A stretch of DNA of 64,000 bases from Beroe forskalii. Its lineage: Eukaryota; Ctenophora; Nuda; Beroida; Beroidae. A model generated the notes under the pieces. That model was given only the letters and a program-made list of their open reading frames with translations, was not told where the DNA came from and ran no database searches. The stretch is taken from the NCBI GenBank assembly GCA_011033025.1, contig WFMF01000014.1, positions 496,001 to 560,000 on the forward strand. The letters are read 5' to 3'. Position numbers and translations under genes: made by a program. Below are positions 10,541-21,470 of the stretch, one piece after another. The first letter of the stretch is position 1. Each line of letters begins with the position of its first letter.

Positions 10541-10998
10541 AAAGCGCCGACCAAAACACCTGTAGGTATAAGAAGAGCCTTTGCAATTGCGATAACGCAA
10601 TTTTCCTTCATCGCCGATCGCTAATTTGTTAAATTCGTACTGATTTGGGCTTTTGGGCAAGTTTCCTCCGGCGAACTCAGGCGGACTCCGGCGAACTCAG
10701 GCGGACTCCGGCATCTGAATTCAGGCGAACTAGTTCGCCGCGAATTCGCTGCGAACTGGCAGTTCACCTGGGTGAACTGGAAAATTGGCGAACTAGTACA
10801 CCGAATACGCGTGTATTCGCGGCGAATTCAGGTGAATTCAAGTGAATTCGCCGGAGTTCGCGGCGGACTCCGGCGGAGTCCGGCGGAGTCCGCCAAAAAA
10901 TTTTTTGGCGAACTCCGCCGCGAATTCACCTGAATTCACCTGAATTCACTTGAATTCGCGGCGAATTCGCGGCGAATTCAGGTGTACTTGCAAAAATC

Positions 10999-12097
10999 GT
11001 GAAATTCCATAAACCCAGGATAGATTATCGTTATATAGCAGCAGGTATTAAGTCTTCATTGAAAGTCTTAGCCAAAATATTAACTGGTGTTTTCAAGCTA
11101 GCTGATAGGACTCTTAGATTTATGGATAGTTTTAAATTTCATTTTAAGAACACTTCAGGTTACTGGGTAGCTAAGAATAAAGATACTACTTTATCTCATC
11201 TTAATTATCTCAATAATTCTGACTCAGCAAGGTCGGTGTATTCCTTTGATTTCAAAAAGCTATACACCAATCTTCCTCATGGTAAAGTTATTGAGAAAAT
11301 TAATGATCTGTTAGATCGATGTTTCATGGATAAGAAAGCAGAGTTTGTTTCCATTAACAAGTCTTACCATGCTTCATGGACTTCGGTAAAGAAGAAAAAT
11401 TGTTGGACTTTTAAGCTTGAAGAAGTGAAAGAGCTCTTTAGTTTTCTCCTAGATAATATCTACGTCAAATTCAGAGGAAGAATATACAAGCAAGTTGTTG
11501 GCATCCCTATGGGATGTGATTGTGCCCCACTAGTGGCGGACCTATTCCTCCACTGGTATGAGCATGATTTCATTTCAAAGGGTGTCATCAATAAAGAGTC
11601 GTATATTCATGTTCTGAAGTTTGCTAGTAGATATATTGATGATTTAAACACACCCAATATTCCAAGTAATGTAGTCGATATAATATGTAATAATATTTAC
11701 CCAAATGATTTAGAAATAGTAATGACCAATGAGAGTAACAAAACCACAACCTTTTTGGACTTAGACATAAGTGTTAACAATGGACACTTTGACACTAAAC
11801 TGTATGATAAAAGGCGTGATTTCAAGTTCAATGTACCTAGTAAGTTTACCTAACCTTAGGTCGAACATACCTAATAAACAAGCATATGGTATATTTAAAG
11901 GTGAATTGTTTAGAATATGCAAATCATCGTCTAATAGTAATGTATTTATCAATGATGTCAAGCTGTTAATTAATAAACTTACTAATCAGAAATTTGAGAA
12001 GAACAAATTGTACAATACACTCAAGAGTTTCATACAATGTAAGCCTGCGTGTTTGCTTAGGCACTGGCACAACTACAATGTTAATGAGTTTATGTGA
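10999..12097 (+). CDS. Naiad-type Penelope-like element, reverse transcriptase part
   Basis: Downstream of the inserted DNA element the element resumes with KFHKPRIDYRYIAAG, a hallmark of Penelope-like reverse transcriptases. It then has VYSFDFKKLYTNLPHGKV (fingers/palm motif), VVGIPMGCDCAPLVADLFLH (motif B-like), SRYIDDL (catalytic aspartates), and TTTFLDLDISV near the C-terminus. The reverse transcriptase would copy element RNA. The C-terminal part (NLRSNIPNKQAYGIFKGEL and onward, to 12097) is recognisable, so nearly the full domain is present. The copy is dead: it is split by the insertion and has about one further break. A roughly 220-bp 3' UTR probably follows. Confidence 0.85.
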
Positions 12098-12321
12098 TCA
12101 ACTGGGTGGTGGCTAGTGTTTCTAGTTCCTATTTCGTTGTTCGCCGGAACTTCTGGTTGTTTTGTCCTTGCCTGATCTAACACATTAGACTTTGCTGTAT
12201 GTTACAATTGTATGTCTGCACTTTTAATTGTTTGTTGTACTGTATTGTTTATACTTTTATTCAGGATTGTCATGAATTACGTGGATACGTCATTTAGCTT
12301 TATATGTTATCATTATTGTAA

Positions 12322-14751
12322 TCAATATCTGTTACAGTAACCATGTAATACAGAGTCATTATAACTTAATGTTGCGAGAGGGTGGCAAGCCCCTCTACAT
12401 GGTGATTGGTGCGTTTTCTTGCTTCTTAATATCAGTGAAACAAGGTCCAAGAATGCTTTTCTGATATCCATATCATCTGTGAATATCACTCTGAGATGAA
12501 AATTAACTTCTATTTCTTGCAAATGGGATAACTGGTTTCTAAGTGTGATAACCTCAGCACTGTAGACTTGACATTCGAAAAGTTTGTGATAAGCTGAATC
12601 AGGAAGCTGGCAGCATTCTAAGCAAATAGGAGCGAAAGATTGTTTATCATATTTCAAAACAGAATACACAAAGTTCTGGAAGCGAAGGCATCTCCCATGT
12701 AAGAAGTCCATTATGATGGTACTATGATATCGAGAAAATGATCTTAGAACAATAGGATAGCTCACAACATTTTCTGTCCTTATTAATGTTCCCAGTTCCT
12801 CTGAACTGAGGAGTGGCTCAATACTATAAAGCTATAAGGATCATCATTGATAAGACCATTCATTTCCCCTTCAACAAGGTATTCCATTCTTCACATTGAT
12901 ATAGTCGCATCACTTTTTCATCATACAAGAATTGATTAGATTGTAGCTGTGCAAAGACCATGTTTCTGATAGTTGGTTGAGGAATTGAGTTAGGTGACAG
13001 ATTGTTTTGTTTGAATTTCCACAATAAGAACAATTTGGTAGCATAAATGTGTGGAAAGAAGTCGTGATCAGCTGTTTCTTCAATTTGCATGATCATAGAG
13101 GTCAATGCATCTTGTTGACTGAGAGCTTTGAGGACAAATTTTATTGTGATTACTTTTAAGATTATTTCAATTGGTGGAAGACCTGTAAGAACACCTCCAA
13201 GCTGTTTAGGTGGGTAAAATTGTGATCCAAGTATCTTTAAAATAGCTTTTGCAAGAAGGTCTTTAAATGAGTCTTTTCTTTTGTGTAACCATGTAGGTGC
13301 AGCATACATCAGCTTTGTAAGAACTACAGTTTTGAAGAGCAATGCTAGTGTGGCTGTATTGAGTCCTCGCTTTCTGGTAGTGTTAGCTGTCAGTCTGTAC
13401 CATGCATGCCAACAGTTTCTGAGAGTTAAATTTGCATGATGGTCAAAGTTCAAGTTTTCATCAATGGTCAGTCCAAGAACTTTGCTTTTAGATACATAGC
13501 AGAGTTTCTTAGATCCAATAAATATTGGAGCAGCATGAGTCAGGTCTAATGATCGGTTTTTAGGCCGTATTATGATGATTTCTGTTTTTCCCTCATCACA
13601 ATTGATGACTAGCCTCCAAAGTTTACACCAACTGTGGATGTAATCACAAACACCCTGCATTGATGATGCACATTCTGCAGCACTATTTCCAATCACTGAA
13701 ACACTCCCATCATCTGCATACTTGTACGATTCTGTAGATTGAGATAGAGCAGGTGGTAGGTTTTTGTACCCAGCAAATCAGAAATGTAGATAATGAAGAG
13801 CAGTGGTGACAGCACTGCTCCTTGGGGCAGTCCTATCAACCCACATCTCCGGTTTGGTCCAATGCAGCCATTGACTTTCAGTCTAACACACCTAGTTGAC
13901 AGGAAAGAGTGTATCAATCTCAATATTTTACCTTTTATGCCATGGCGAAAGAGCTTTATGATAAGACACGGGATTGGTATACTATCAAATGCTTTTTCAA
14001 AGTCAATTAGCAGTAAAAATGTAGTAATTTTACGTCTTTTAGCTTCATGAAGAGATGCCAGCATTTTAAACAAGTATCGGGATGTATTTTTACCAGGTAG
14101 AAATCCTTCCTGAGCATCATCAATGATGTTGTTCAATTTGCAGTGAGCTTTTATGCGAGATTCAAGTACTCTTTCAAGAATTTTCCCAATGTAAGGACTA
14201 ATCGTAATAGGTCGATATGAACCAGGATGCAGATATGACTTTTTATCAGATTTCTTGATAAATGTTACATTGGATGTTGTCCAGGGCCAAGTACCAGTTT
14301 TTAGACAGGAATTAAATAGTAGCACAAGAAATTTGCATGAATTGACACTGAGGCATTTGAGCATTTTTGGGTGGATGTTGTCACCATCCTTAGATTTGCC
14401 AGTAATTTTTTGTGCTTTAATAGCAGCAATAACATCACTCACAGTTATTTCTGCATTGAGATCATCAAAGTCAGACTCTAGGTCAGCATAGAAATCCTCC
14501 CGTTGAATGCCTTCCAGCTCATTATGAATGGTTTCATGATGTTGCTCATCAAACTGTTCATTTTCCAGATGTTTGCCAGTATGAAAGGTGTCAAACAGCA
14601 ATTTTTCTTTGTCTTTGTTATTAGAGAGTATTCTAGCATTCTTACAGTCACTATTTTCATCTTCAAGCAAGTTTCCAATGAAATTTTCATCAACAGACAA
14701 GAAAAGACGTTTATATTGTTTCCAAAACAACATAGGGGAGACGTGGGTCAA
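12322..14751 (-). mobile_element. 5'-truncated non-LTR retrotransposon (LINE) reverse transcriptase
   Basis: Read on the minus strand from 14751, the element encodes a FWKQYKRLF segment, then SYRPITISPYIGKILERV, AQEGFLPGKNTSRY, FLLLIDFEKAFDSIP (motif A), IGLPQGAVLSPLLFIIYISDLL (motif B), and a YADDGSVSV catalytic box near 13695-13725. The thumb follows (KVLGLTIDENLNF), then at 12322-12765 a C-terminal zinc-knuckle-like CLECCQLPDSAYHKLFEC. The endonuclease that should precede the reverse transcriptase is absent, so the copy is 5'-truncated. There are frame changes around 13700-13750 and between 12860 and 12765, so it is inactive. It belongs to the Jockey/I/CR1-like groups; I cannot place it more closely. 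Confidence 0.88.
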
Positions 14752-15147
14752 ATGATCCTATCGGGTCAAATGAGAAATTGCCTTTTATCAATTCCTGTAA
14801 ATTGTATGTGCATTTAATAAATATGATACGCAAACACAAACGAATGATACATGTATTTTATTTTTATAGAACAATGCATATTTTCAATAATTGCGAGTTA
14901 ACAATTAAATATTTAAATAAGGCTGATACATAGGTTTAACAATAACAAAATGGCACGATAAACGTATTCATATTTATAAATTGATACACCACGTGTATTT
15001 TATTAAATAATGCGTCTACGGATAATAGATGAGTATACGCATTTAAATATGAAAATATAATATACATGTTAAATTATTAAAATTTCTATAACCTTGTTTC
15101 ATCTACTACCAGTATATACTTTATTATCTTACTACTTATAATTCTTC

Positions 15148-15207
<60 letters not shown>

Positions 15208-15348
15208 TTTAAACTTTACAACACTACTTTATACAATCAAATTTGAGAGTTTATGATACAATGCTTTTAAAGATTACGAGACGTTAGCAACATTCATTTC
15301 GTATCATTGTGTTAAAGAAAGTTAAGAAAATATATATATATATATAGG
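14752..15348. other. AT-rich noncoding stretch with TA microsatellites
   Basis: No gene seen. A (AT)n tract fills about 15150-15202 and a second, shorter one lies at 15330-15346, touching the LTR-like element that begins at 15349. Confidence 0.7.
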
Positions 15349-15662
15349 TGTGACTCAGTTGGGAACTGTGTGTACCGGACTATATTAACCGGTCGCCGTG
15401 GAGGTCCGATATAGGGTTGAATTACAGTTAAGTAATTGTACTGGACTGCGATCACTGTTCACAAATCGACGGACAAGTGAAACTCAAGTTTGTAAAATTT
15501 CGTGAGAATATATTTCAAGGCGTCTTAGGGCGGCCTTTTTTCAACTAAATAATACAAACTGATGAAAGAACTGATCCTGGTTCGTGTGTAGAGTACATAA
15601 CACGTGCTGATGCGCTGTGATTACCGTCGTTGCTATGGTAACGCGTCACTAAACGTTATACA
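15349..15662 (-). repeat. LTR-like terminal repeat, minus-strand unit, outer
   Basis: Inverse of the plus-strand terminal repeats. The outer flank is a TA run, mirrored by the TA run beyond 20003. Confidence 0.8.
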
Positions 15663-16634
15663 ATGTTAAACGTTCACCAGGATTGGCGATGCGAGAGTTT
15701 TTGGGCGCCGATTCTTGAGCTGTTCTTCCCAAGTAAGGGACGTGAGGAGAGTACAATTTTTGAGTTCATCGTCCCGTTTCTTCCTGTGGAGGAATTGTTC
15801 GTGGCGTACCCAAGTCTGTTGTGACACTTTCTCTTCGTGTAGTGTGTCATGACGCCAGTCTGTCAGCAACTTATCTCTGACTTTGGGGTTGCTGGAAGTT
15901 TCATGGATCAGCTTTTGGACCGCCTCGTCAACATCTTGGGCTTTGGTGAGGTGGTTGGCAGCGTAAATTTGCATGAGTTCCGTGTCGTGATGATAACGGA
16001 GTTTTGCTTCCTCCAATCTTCTCGTGGTACACGGTGCAATCCTCGCCTCAGGATCATCTTAGGTCTGTATTTAAGGGGATGAAGTAAGGGAGTTTGTCTG
16101 CCAGTTTGAATATAATTCCGCTTTTTGTTTATTTTTTAGGAAGTTCCAGAAATGTTTTTTCCTGGAATTCAAACGGCTTGACCACTGCAGGGCCATCTCA
16201 CTCTTTGCACTCTGACATTGGTCGAGTAGTGCGTCATCTTCCTTCAAATTTGAGTTGGAAGTAGTGAGGGTTTCTACTTTGGCCGTAATGGTTGCAGTGG
16301 TGGCTAAGAGTTCCGAAACTAACTGTGTGGTACTCTCGGTGGATTTAGCGTGAGTTCCTTGGGATGCCTTTATCTCTGAGAGTTCCTCTCTAACTGTCTG
16401 GAGCGATTCTATAATTTTCTGTTGCGTTTCAAGGATTATAGGAGATAACGCAGCAGCTCTACGACGTCTGACTGGTGGGTGTCTTGACGGGCACATTGTA
16501 CCAAGTGCTGCCGTCTGAGGTAGTAACGACATCTTCACGGGGGTCTGTGGTCGTTAGGGAATAAGGGAGGGTGGCTGGTCCGGTCCTTAGATTGCGAGGC
16601 GTGATCTCCAGTCTCCTGGGCGGTGAAATATAGG

Positions 16635-16945
16635 TGTGACTCAGTTGGGAACTGTGTGTACCGGACTATATTAACCGGTCGCCGTGGAGGTCCGATATAG
16701 GGTTGAATTACAGTTAAGTAATTGTACTGGACTGCGATCACTGTTCACAAATCGACGGACAAGTGAAACTCAAGTTTGTAAAATTTCGTGAGAATATATT
16801 TCAAGGCGTCTTAGGGCGGCCTTTTTTCAACTAAATAATACAAACTGATGAAAGAACTGATCCTGGTTCGTGTGTAGAGTACATAACACGTGCTGATGCG
16901 CTGTGATTACCGTCGTTATGGTAACGCGTCACTAAACGTTATACA
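16635..16945 (-). repeat. LTR-like terminal repeat, shared between the two minus-strand units
   Basis: A single terminal repeat separates the two minus-strand bodies, giving the tandem order repeat-body-repeat-body-repeat that arises by recombination between terminal repeats. A further partial copy lies at 17948-18115, where it meets the plus-strand arm. Confidence 0.78.
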
Positions 16946-18389
16946 ATGTTAAACGTTCACCAGGATTGGCGATGCGAGAGTTTTTGGGCGCCGATTCTTG
17001 AGCTGTTCTTCCCAAGTAAGGGACGTGAGGAGAGTAGGTTTGAGTTCATCGTCCCGTTTCTTCCTGTGGAGGAAGTCTTCGAATGCCCTAAGAGTGTTCA
17101 TCGTCCTGTTTCTTCCCAAATGGAGGAATTGTTCTCTTCGTTGTAGTGTGTCATGACGCCAGTCTGTCAGCAACTTATCTCTGACTTTGGGGTTGCTGGA
17201 AGTTTCGGATCAGCTTTTGACCGCCTCGTCAACATCTTGGGCTTTGGTGAGGTGGTTGGCAGCGTAAATTTGCATGAGTTCCGTGTCGTGATGATAACGG
17301 AGTTTTGCTTCCTCCAATCTTCTCGTGGTACACGGTGCAATCTCGCCAGGGATCATCTTAGGTCTGTATTTAAGGGGGATGAAGTAAGGGAGTTTGTCTG
17401 CCAGTTTGAATATAATTCCGCTTTTTGTTTATTTTTTAGAAGTTCCAGAAATGTTTTTTCCTGGAATTAAACGGCTTGACCACTGTGAGATATCTCACTC
17501 TTTTGCACTCTGACATTGGTCGAGTAGTGCGTCATCTTCCTTCAAATTTGAGTTTTAGGTAGTGAGGGTTTCTACTTTGGCCGTAATGGTTGCAGTGGTG
17601 GCTTTAGCGTGAGTTCCGGGAACTAACTCTGTGGTCCTCGGTGGATTTAGAGAGTTCCTTTGGGATGCCTTTTATCTCTGAGAGTTCCTCTCAAGGAACT
17701 GTCTGGAGCGATTCTATAATTTTCTGTTGCGTTTCAAGGATTATAGGGAGATAACGTAGCAGCCTCTACGACGTCTGACTGGGTGGGTGTCTTGACGGGC
17801 ACATTGTACCAAGTGTCCGTCTGACGTGCAAAGAGGTAGTAACGACATCTTCACGGGGGTCTGTGGTCGTTAGGGAATAAAAATTTGGCTGGTCCGGTCC
17901 TTAGATTGCGAGGCGTGATCTCAGTCTCCTGGGCGGTGAAATATAGGTGTGACTCAGTTGGAACTGTGTGTACCGGACTATATTAACCGGTCGCCGTGGA
18001 GGTCCGATATAGGGTTGAATTACAGTTAAGTAATTGTACTGGACTGCGATCACTGTTCACAAATCGACGGACAAGTGAAACTCAAGTTTGTAAAATTTCG
18101 TGAGAATATATTTCAAGCTGGTCCAAAAGCTGGTCCAAAAGCTGATCCATGAAACTTCCAGCAACCCCAAAGTCAGAGATAAGTTGCTGACAGACTGGCG
18201 TCATGACACACTACACGAAGAGAAAGTGTCACAACAGACTTGGGTACGCAACGAACAATTCCTCCACAGGAAGAAACGGGACGATGAACTCAAAATTGTA
18301 CTCTCCTCACGTCCCTTACTTGGGAAGAACAGCTCAAGAATCGGCGCCCAAAAACTCTCGCATCGCCAATCCTGGTGAACGTTTAACAT

Positions 18390-18702
18390 TGTATAACGTT
18401 TAGTGACGCGTTACCATAGCAACGACGGTAATCACAGCGCATCAGCACGTGTTATGTACTCTACACACGAACCAGGATCAGTTCTTTCATCAGTTTGTAT
18501 TATTTAGTTGAAAAAGGCCGCCCTAAGACGCCTTGAAATATATTCTCACGAAATTTTACAAACTTGAGTTTCACTTGTCCGTCGATTTGTGAACAGTGAT
18601 CGCAGTCCAGTACAATTACTTAACTGTAATTCAACCCTATATCGGACCTCCACGGCGACCGGTTAATATAGTCCGGTACACACAGTTCCCAACTGAGTCA
18701 CA
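18390..18702 (+). repeat. LTR-like terminal repeat (313 bp), plus-strand unit, left
   Basis: Begins TG and ends CA and is followed by CCTATAT. Its counterpart 1.3 kb downstream has the same length and essentially the same sequence. Contains GACCGGTTAATATAGTCCGG near the 3' end. Confidence 0.8.
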
Positions 18703-18798
18703 CCTATATTTCACCGCCCAGGAGACTGGAGATCACGCCTCGCAATCTAAGGACCGGACCAGCCACCCTCCCTTATTCCCTAACGACCACAGACCCCC

Positions 18799-19683
18799 GT
18801 GAAGATGTCGTTACTACCTCCCTACACGTCAGACGGCAGCACTTCGTACAATGTGCCCGTCAAGACACCCACCCAGTCAGACGTCGTAGAGCTGCTGCGT
18901 TATCTCCCTATAATCCTTGAAACGCAGCAGAAAATTATAGAATCGCTCCAGACAGTTAGAGAGGAACTCTCAGAGATAAAGGCATCCCAAGGAACTCACG
19001 CTAAATCCACCGAGAGTACCACACAGTTAGTTTCGGAACTCTTAGCCACCACTGCAACCATTACGGCCAAAGTAGAAACCCTCACTACTTCCAACTCAAA
19101 TTTGAAGGAAGATGACGCACTACTCGACCAATGTCAGAGTGCAAAGAGTGAGATGGCCCTGCAGTGGTCAAGCCGTTTGAATTCCAGGAAAAAACATTTC
19201 TGGAACTTCCTAAAAAATAAACAAAAAGCGGAATTATATTCAAACTGGCAGACAAACTCCCCTTACTTCATCCCCCTTAAATACAGACCTAAGATGATCC
19301 CTGGCGAGATTGCACCGTGTACCACGAGAAGATTGGAGGAAGCAAAACTCCGTTATCATCACGACACGGAACTCATGCAAATTTACGCTGCCAACCACCT
19401 CACCAAAGCCCAAGATGTTGACGAGGCGGTCCAAAAGCTGATCCATGAAACTTCCAGCAACCCCAAAGTCAGAGATAAGTTGCTGACAGACTGGCGTCAT
19501 GACACACTACACGAAGAGAAAGTGTCACAACAGACTTGGGTACGCAACGAACAATTCCTCCACAGGAAGAAACGGGACGATGAACTCAAAAATTGTACTC
19601 TCCTCACGTCCCTTACTTGGGAAGAACAGCTCAAGAATCGGCGCCCAAAAACTCTCGCATCGCCAATCCTGGTGAACGTTTAA
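18799..19683 (+). CDS. Single ORF of the LTR-like element (possible gag-like protein; fossil)
   Basis: A 294-codon frame whose stop abuts the 3' terminal repeat. The middle (about residues 35-115) is rich in heptad-spaced hydrophobics (ETQQKIIESLQTVREEL, then ATTATITAKVETLTTSN) and is probably a coiled coil. The C-terminal half is charged (EEAKLRYHHDTELMQIY, RHDTLHEEKVSQQTW, HRKKRDDELK). I see no zinc knuckle, protease or polymerase motif. Because it is the only ORF between terminal repeats, a structural gag-like role is an inference only; I do not recognise a family. Copies at 15666-16538 and about 16949-17830 (minus strand) are the same gene. Confidence 0.55.
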   Translation: MKMSLLPPYTSDGSTSYNVPVKTPTQSDVVELLRYLPIILETQQKIIESLQTVREELSEIKASQGTHAKSTESTTQLVSELLATTATITAKVETLTTSNSNLKEDDALLDQCQSAKSEMALQWSSRLNSRKKHFWNFLKNKQKAELYSNWQTNSPYFIPLKYRPKMIPGEIAPCTTRRLEEAKLRYHHDTELMQIYAANHLTKAQDVDEAVQKLIHETSSNPKVRDKLLTDWRHDTLHEEKVSQQTWVRNEQFLHRKKRDDELKNCTLLTSLTWEEQLKNRRPKTLASPILVNV

Positions 19684-19686
19684 CAT

Positions 19687-19999
19687 TGTATAACGTTTAG
19701 TGACGCGTTACCATAGCAACGACGGTAATCACAGCGCATCAGCACGTGTTATGTACTCTACACACGAACCAGGATCAGTTCTTTCATCAGTTTGTATTAT
19801 TTAGTTGAAAAAGGCCGCCCTAAGACGCCTTGAAATATATTCTCACGAAATTTTACAAACTTGAGTTTCACTTGTCCGTCGATTTGTGAACAGTGATCGC
19901 AGTCCAGTACAATTACTTAACTGTAATTCAACCCTATATCGGACCTCCACGGCGACCGGTTAATATAGTCCGGTACACACAGTTCCCAACTGAGTCACA
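19687..19999 (+). repeat. LTR-like terminal repeat (313 bp), plus-strand unit, right
   Basis: Same as the repeat at 18390. It is followed directly by a TA microsatellite at about 20003-20030. Confidence 0.8.
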
Positions 20000-20030
<31 letters not shown>

Positions 20031-20032
<2 letters not shown>

Positions 20033-20590
20033 GTCTGTCCGGTTTATAATTTCTGTCTGTCCGGTGGCTTATATATAGCCACAGAATTTTCTGACACCAC
20101 TCAGTACCCAATCAAGCATGCGATGATCGGAATGTTCATACCAGAGTACCAGTGACGTTTGACACCACTAGACGTTAGACATCACATAGAGGAGTAGGCA
20201 CACCCGAATAAAATATGACGTCATCACTGATAAGAACTACATGGTACTGTACGAATTGCTGAAGGGGAAAAATGGTGAACGGTGGCCGGAGGCCACGGGT
20301 TTTGCTAGTATTATGAATTCAACTACCTACTTACTCTAGAAAATATTTAAATACTATATTTAAAACAGTATTTATTAAATTTAAATATAAGTTTTACGCA
20401 TGAATATTTAAATTTAATATTAGGCATAGTTTCAATGGTGTGAACAGTGAACGTGCAGTGTGCATTATATTAATATACTGGACATGGACGCGCACCGACG
20501 CACCATCGCACATGAAACGCAAGTCACCTAATAATAAGTGTGCATGTGACGACGTGTGTGTCCATGACAGTATTTTTATTTTGATTGAAG
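20031..20590. other. Noncoding stretch; short hairpin and AT-rich block
   Basis: Contains a duplicated CTGTCTGTCCGGT motif at 20030-20062, a GTGGCTTATATATAGCCAC hairpin near 20065, and ATTTAAATATTAAAT-type sequence at 20340-20425. No gene recognised. Confidence 0.55.
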
Positions 20591-21015
20591 TACAGTTCGA
20601 CCACCCGGAACCTGTCATACGTCGCCGGCTGGCCTTAGGTTCTCGTGCTTCGACCCGCGAACATACAAGCAGCCTAGCCCGGCGGCGTTTGTCGGGTAAG
20701 GCTGCCTGAGGAATAGGTTTTCACCCTATGCCCCTTTTGATCGGTTGTGCGCGTCGGCTGGTTTGCGATTGCTGCACTCCCTGCGCGTGGGGTGGGTGCT
20801 GGGCCGGGCGTGCGTGCGGTCCTGGTCGCCGGCGCGCGCGGCTTGTGTCGTGCCCGTTGGGCAGGGGCATGTAGGACGCTCACCGTCCACGCCGCTCCCG
20901 GCGGGTGCGGTACTGGCTGCGCGTGTCGGTGGGCTTGGCCGGTGTGGCCCTTGCTTTTGTGCGCGCAGTGAGGCGGTTGGCTGACGCGCGCGGCTGGGCT
21001 GATGGTATGGGTGGC
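20590..21015. other. GC-rich, CpG-dense island of unknown nature
   Basis: Composition changes abruptly from AT-rich flank to CpG-dense sequence (for example GGCGCGCGCGGCTTGTGTCG) and back. Short frames exist on both strands but none looks like a known protein. It might be the 5' UTR or promoter of a lost retroelement, or spacer-like DNA; I cannot identify it. No tRNA or 5S rRNA signature was found. Confidence 0.5.
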
Positions 21016-21355
21016 ACTTAAAATTAGACAGTACAATACGTAATACGGCTAATTAATAATTGCAATCGTGCTACCCTAGATTACCTTAAGCTGTTATCGA
21101 GTTGACATGCAAGAAGCACCAACAAAATAAATTTCTTCTCCTAATTAATAATAATACATGAACGATATCATTTTAAAGAAGATTAAATTTGTGAGCATCG
21201 AACATTGAAAATGAAAACATGAAGTAGTGTACTGTTTAAAGCATTTTTGGGTTATTTTAAGGGTCACGGCGAGGAATTTTTATGTTACTCATTTTCATTG
21301 TATTGTAAATTGATGATGAAAAATAAATTTCTTTTCCTTAAAAAAATTTCTTTTC
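21016..21355. other. AT-rich stretch with no gene seen
   Basis: No credible coding frame or structured repeat apart from a short AAATTTCTTTTCCTT duplication at 21325-21357. Confidence 0.55.
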
Positions 21356-21470
21356 CTTGTAGACGGTGGACCTATGTACAGAGAACCATAGCAGACATAG
21401 GACAACTCTTCAAGCCATTGGAGGAAGTCATTGCAAATGAATTCATCCCTTCGGTTGTGGCTAAAAAATG
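21356..21470 (+). mobile_element. Fossil scrap of a reverse-transcriptase element (TYVQRTIADI..PLEEVI)
   Basis: About 35 residues read WTYVQRTIADIGQLFKPLEE and then a NEFIPSVV block, the pattern seen just after the polymerase in the same invertebrate polyprotein family as the scrap at 3788-3961. It is a fragment whose right side is lost in the hairpin-rich repeat that starts near 21470. Clade uncertain; treated as a fossil. Confidence 0.6.

Larger units (their letters stand above)
8639..10998. mobile_element. TIR element 2, 2.36 kb, inserted into the Naiad element
   Basis: It begins GATTTTTGCAAGTACACCTG and ends with the inverse. Both ends carry about 350 bases of the same palindromic units as TIR element 1 (GAATTCGCCGCGAATTC, GGCGGACTCCGCC). 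Its left end matches the right end of element 1 and its right end (10560-10660, GCTAATTTGTTAAATTCG) matches the left end of element 1, so the two are in opposite orientation. The interior differs: instead of the satellite there is a MITE and about 800 bases of unassigned sequence. I could not find a clear target duplication, unlike element 1; the 12 outermost bases of element 1 are also absent. Confidence 0.85.
15349..19999. mobile_element. Palindromic cluster of a small LTR-like element (fossil)
   Basis: Two minus-strand units (15349-16945 and 16946 to about 18115) and one and a fraction plus-strand units (about 18116-19999) form an inverted pair. Each unit consists of a roughly 313-bp terminal repeat that starts TGTATAACG and ends GAGTCACA, an untranslated leader of about 90 bases, and one ORF that stops right at the next terminal repeat. 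There is no polymerase, protease or integrase, so this is a non-autonomous element of the TRIM or gag-only type. The outer ends on both sides run into TA microsatellite, hiding any target duplication. The middle unit is markedly degraded with many breaks; the outer units look nearly whole. Terminal repeats are almost identical to one another, which argues for recent origin. Confidence 0.7.

Noticed and set aside
20590-21015. Ribosomal RNA or ITS fragment
   Set aside because: GC content suggested it, but no conserved rRNA segment could be recognised.
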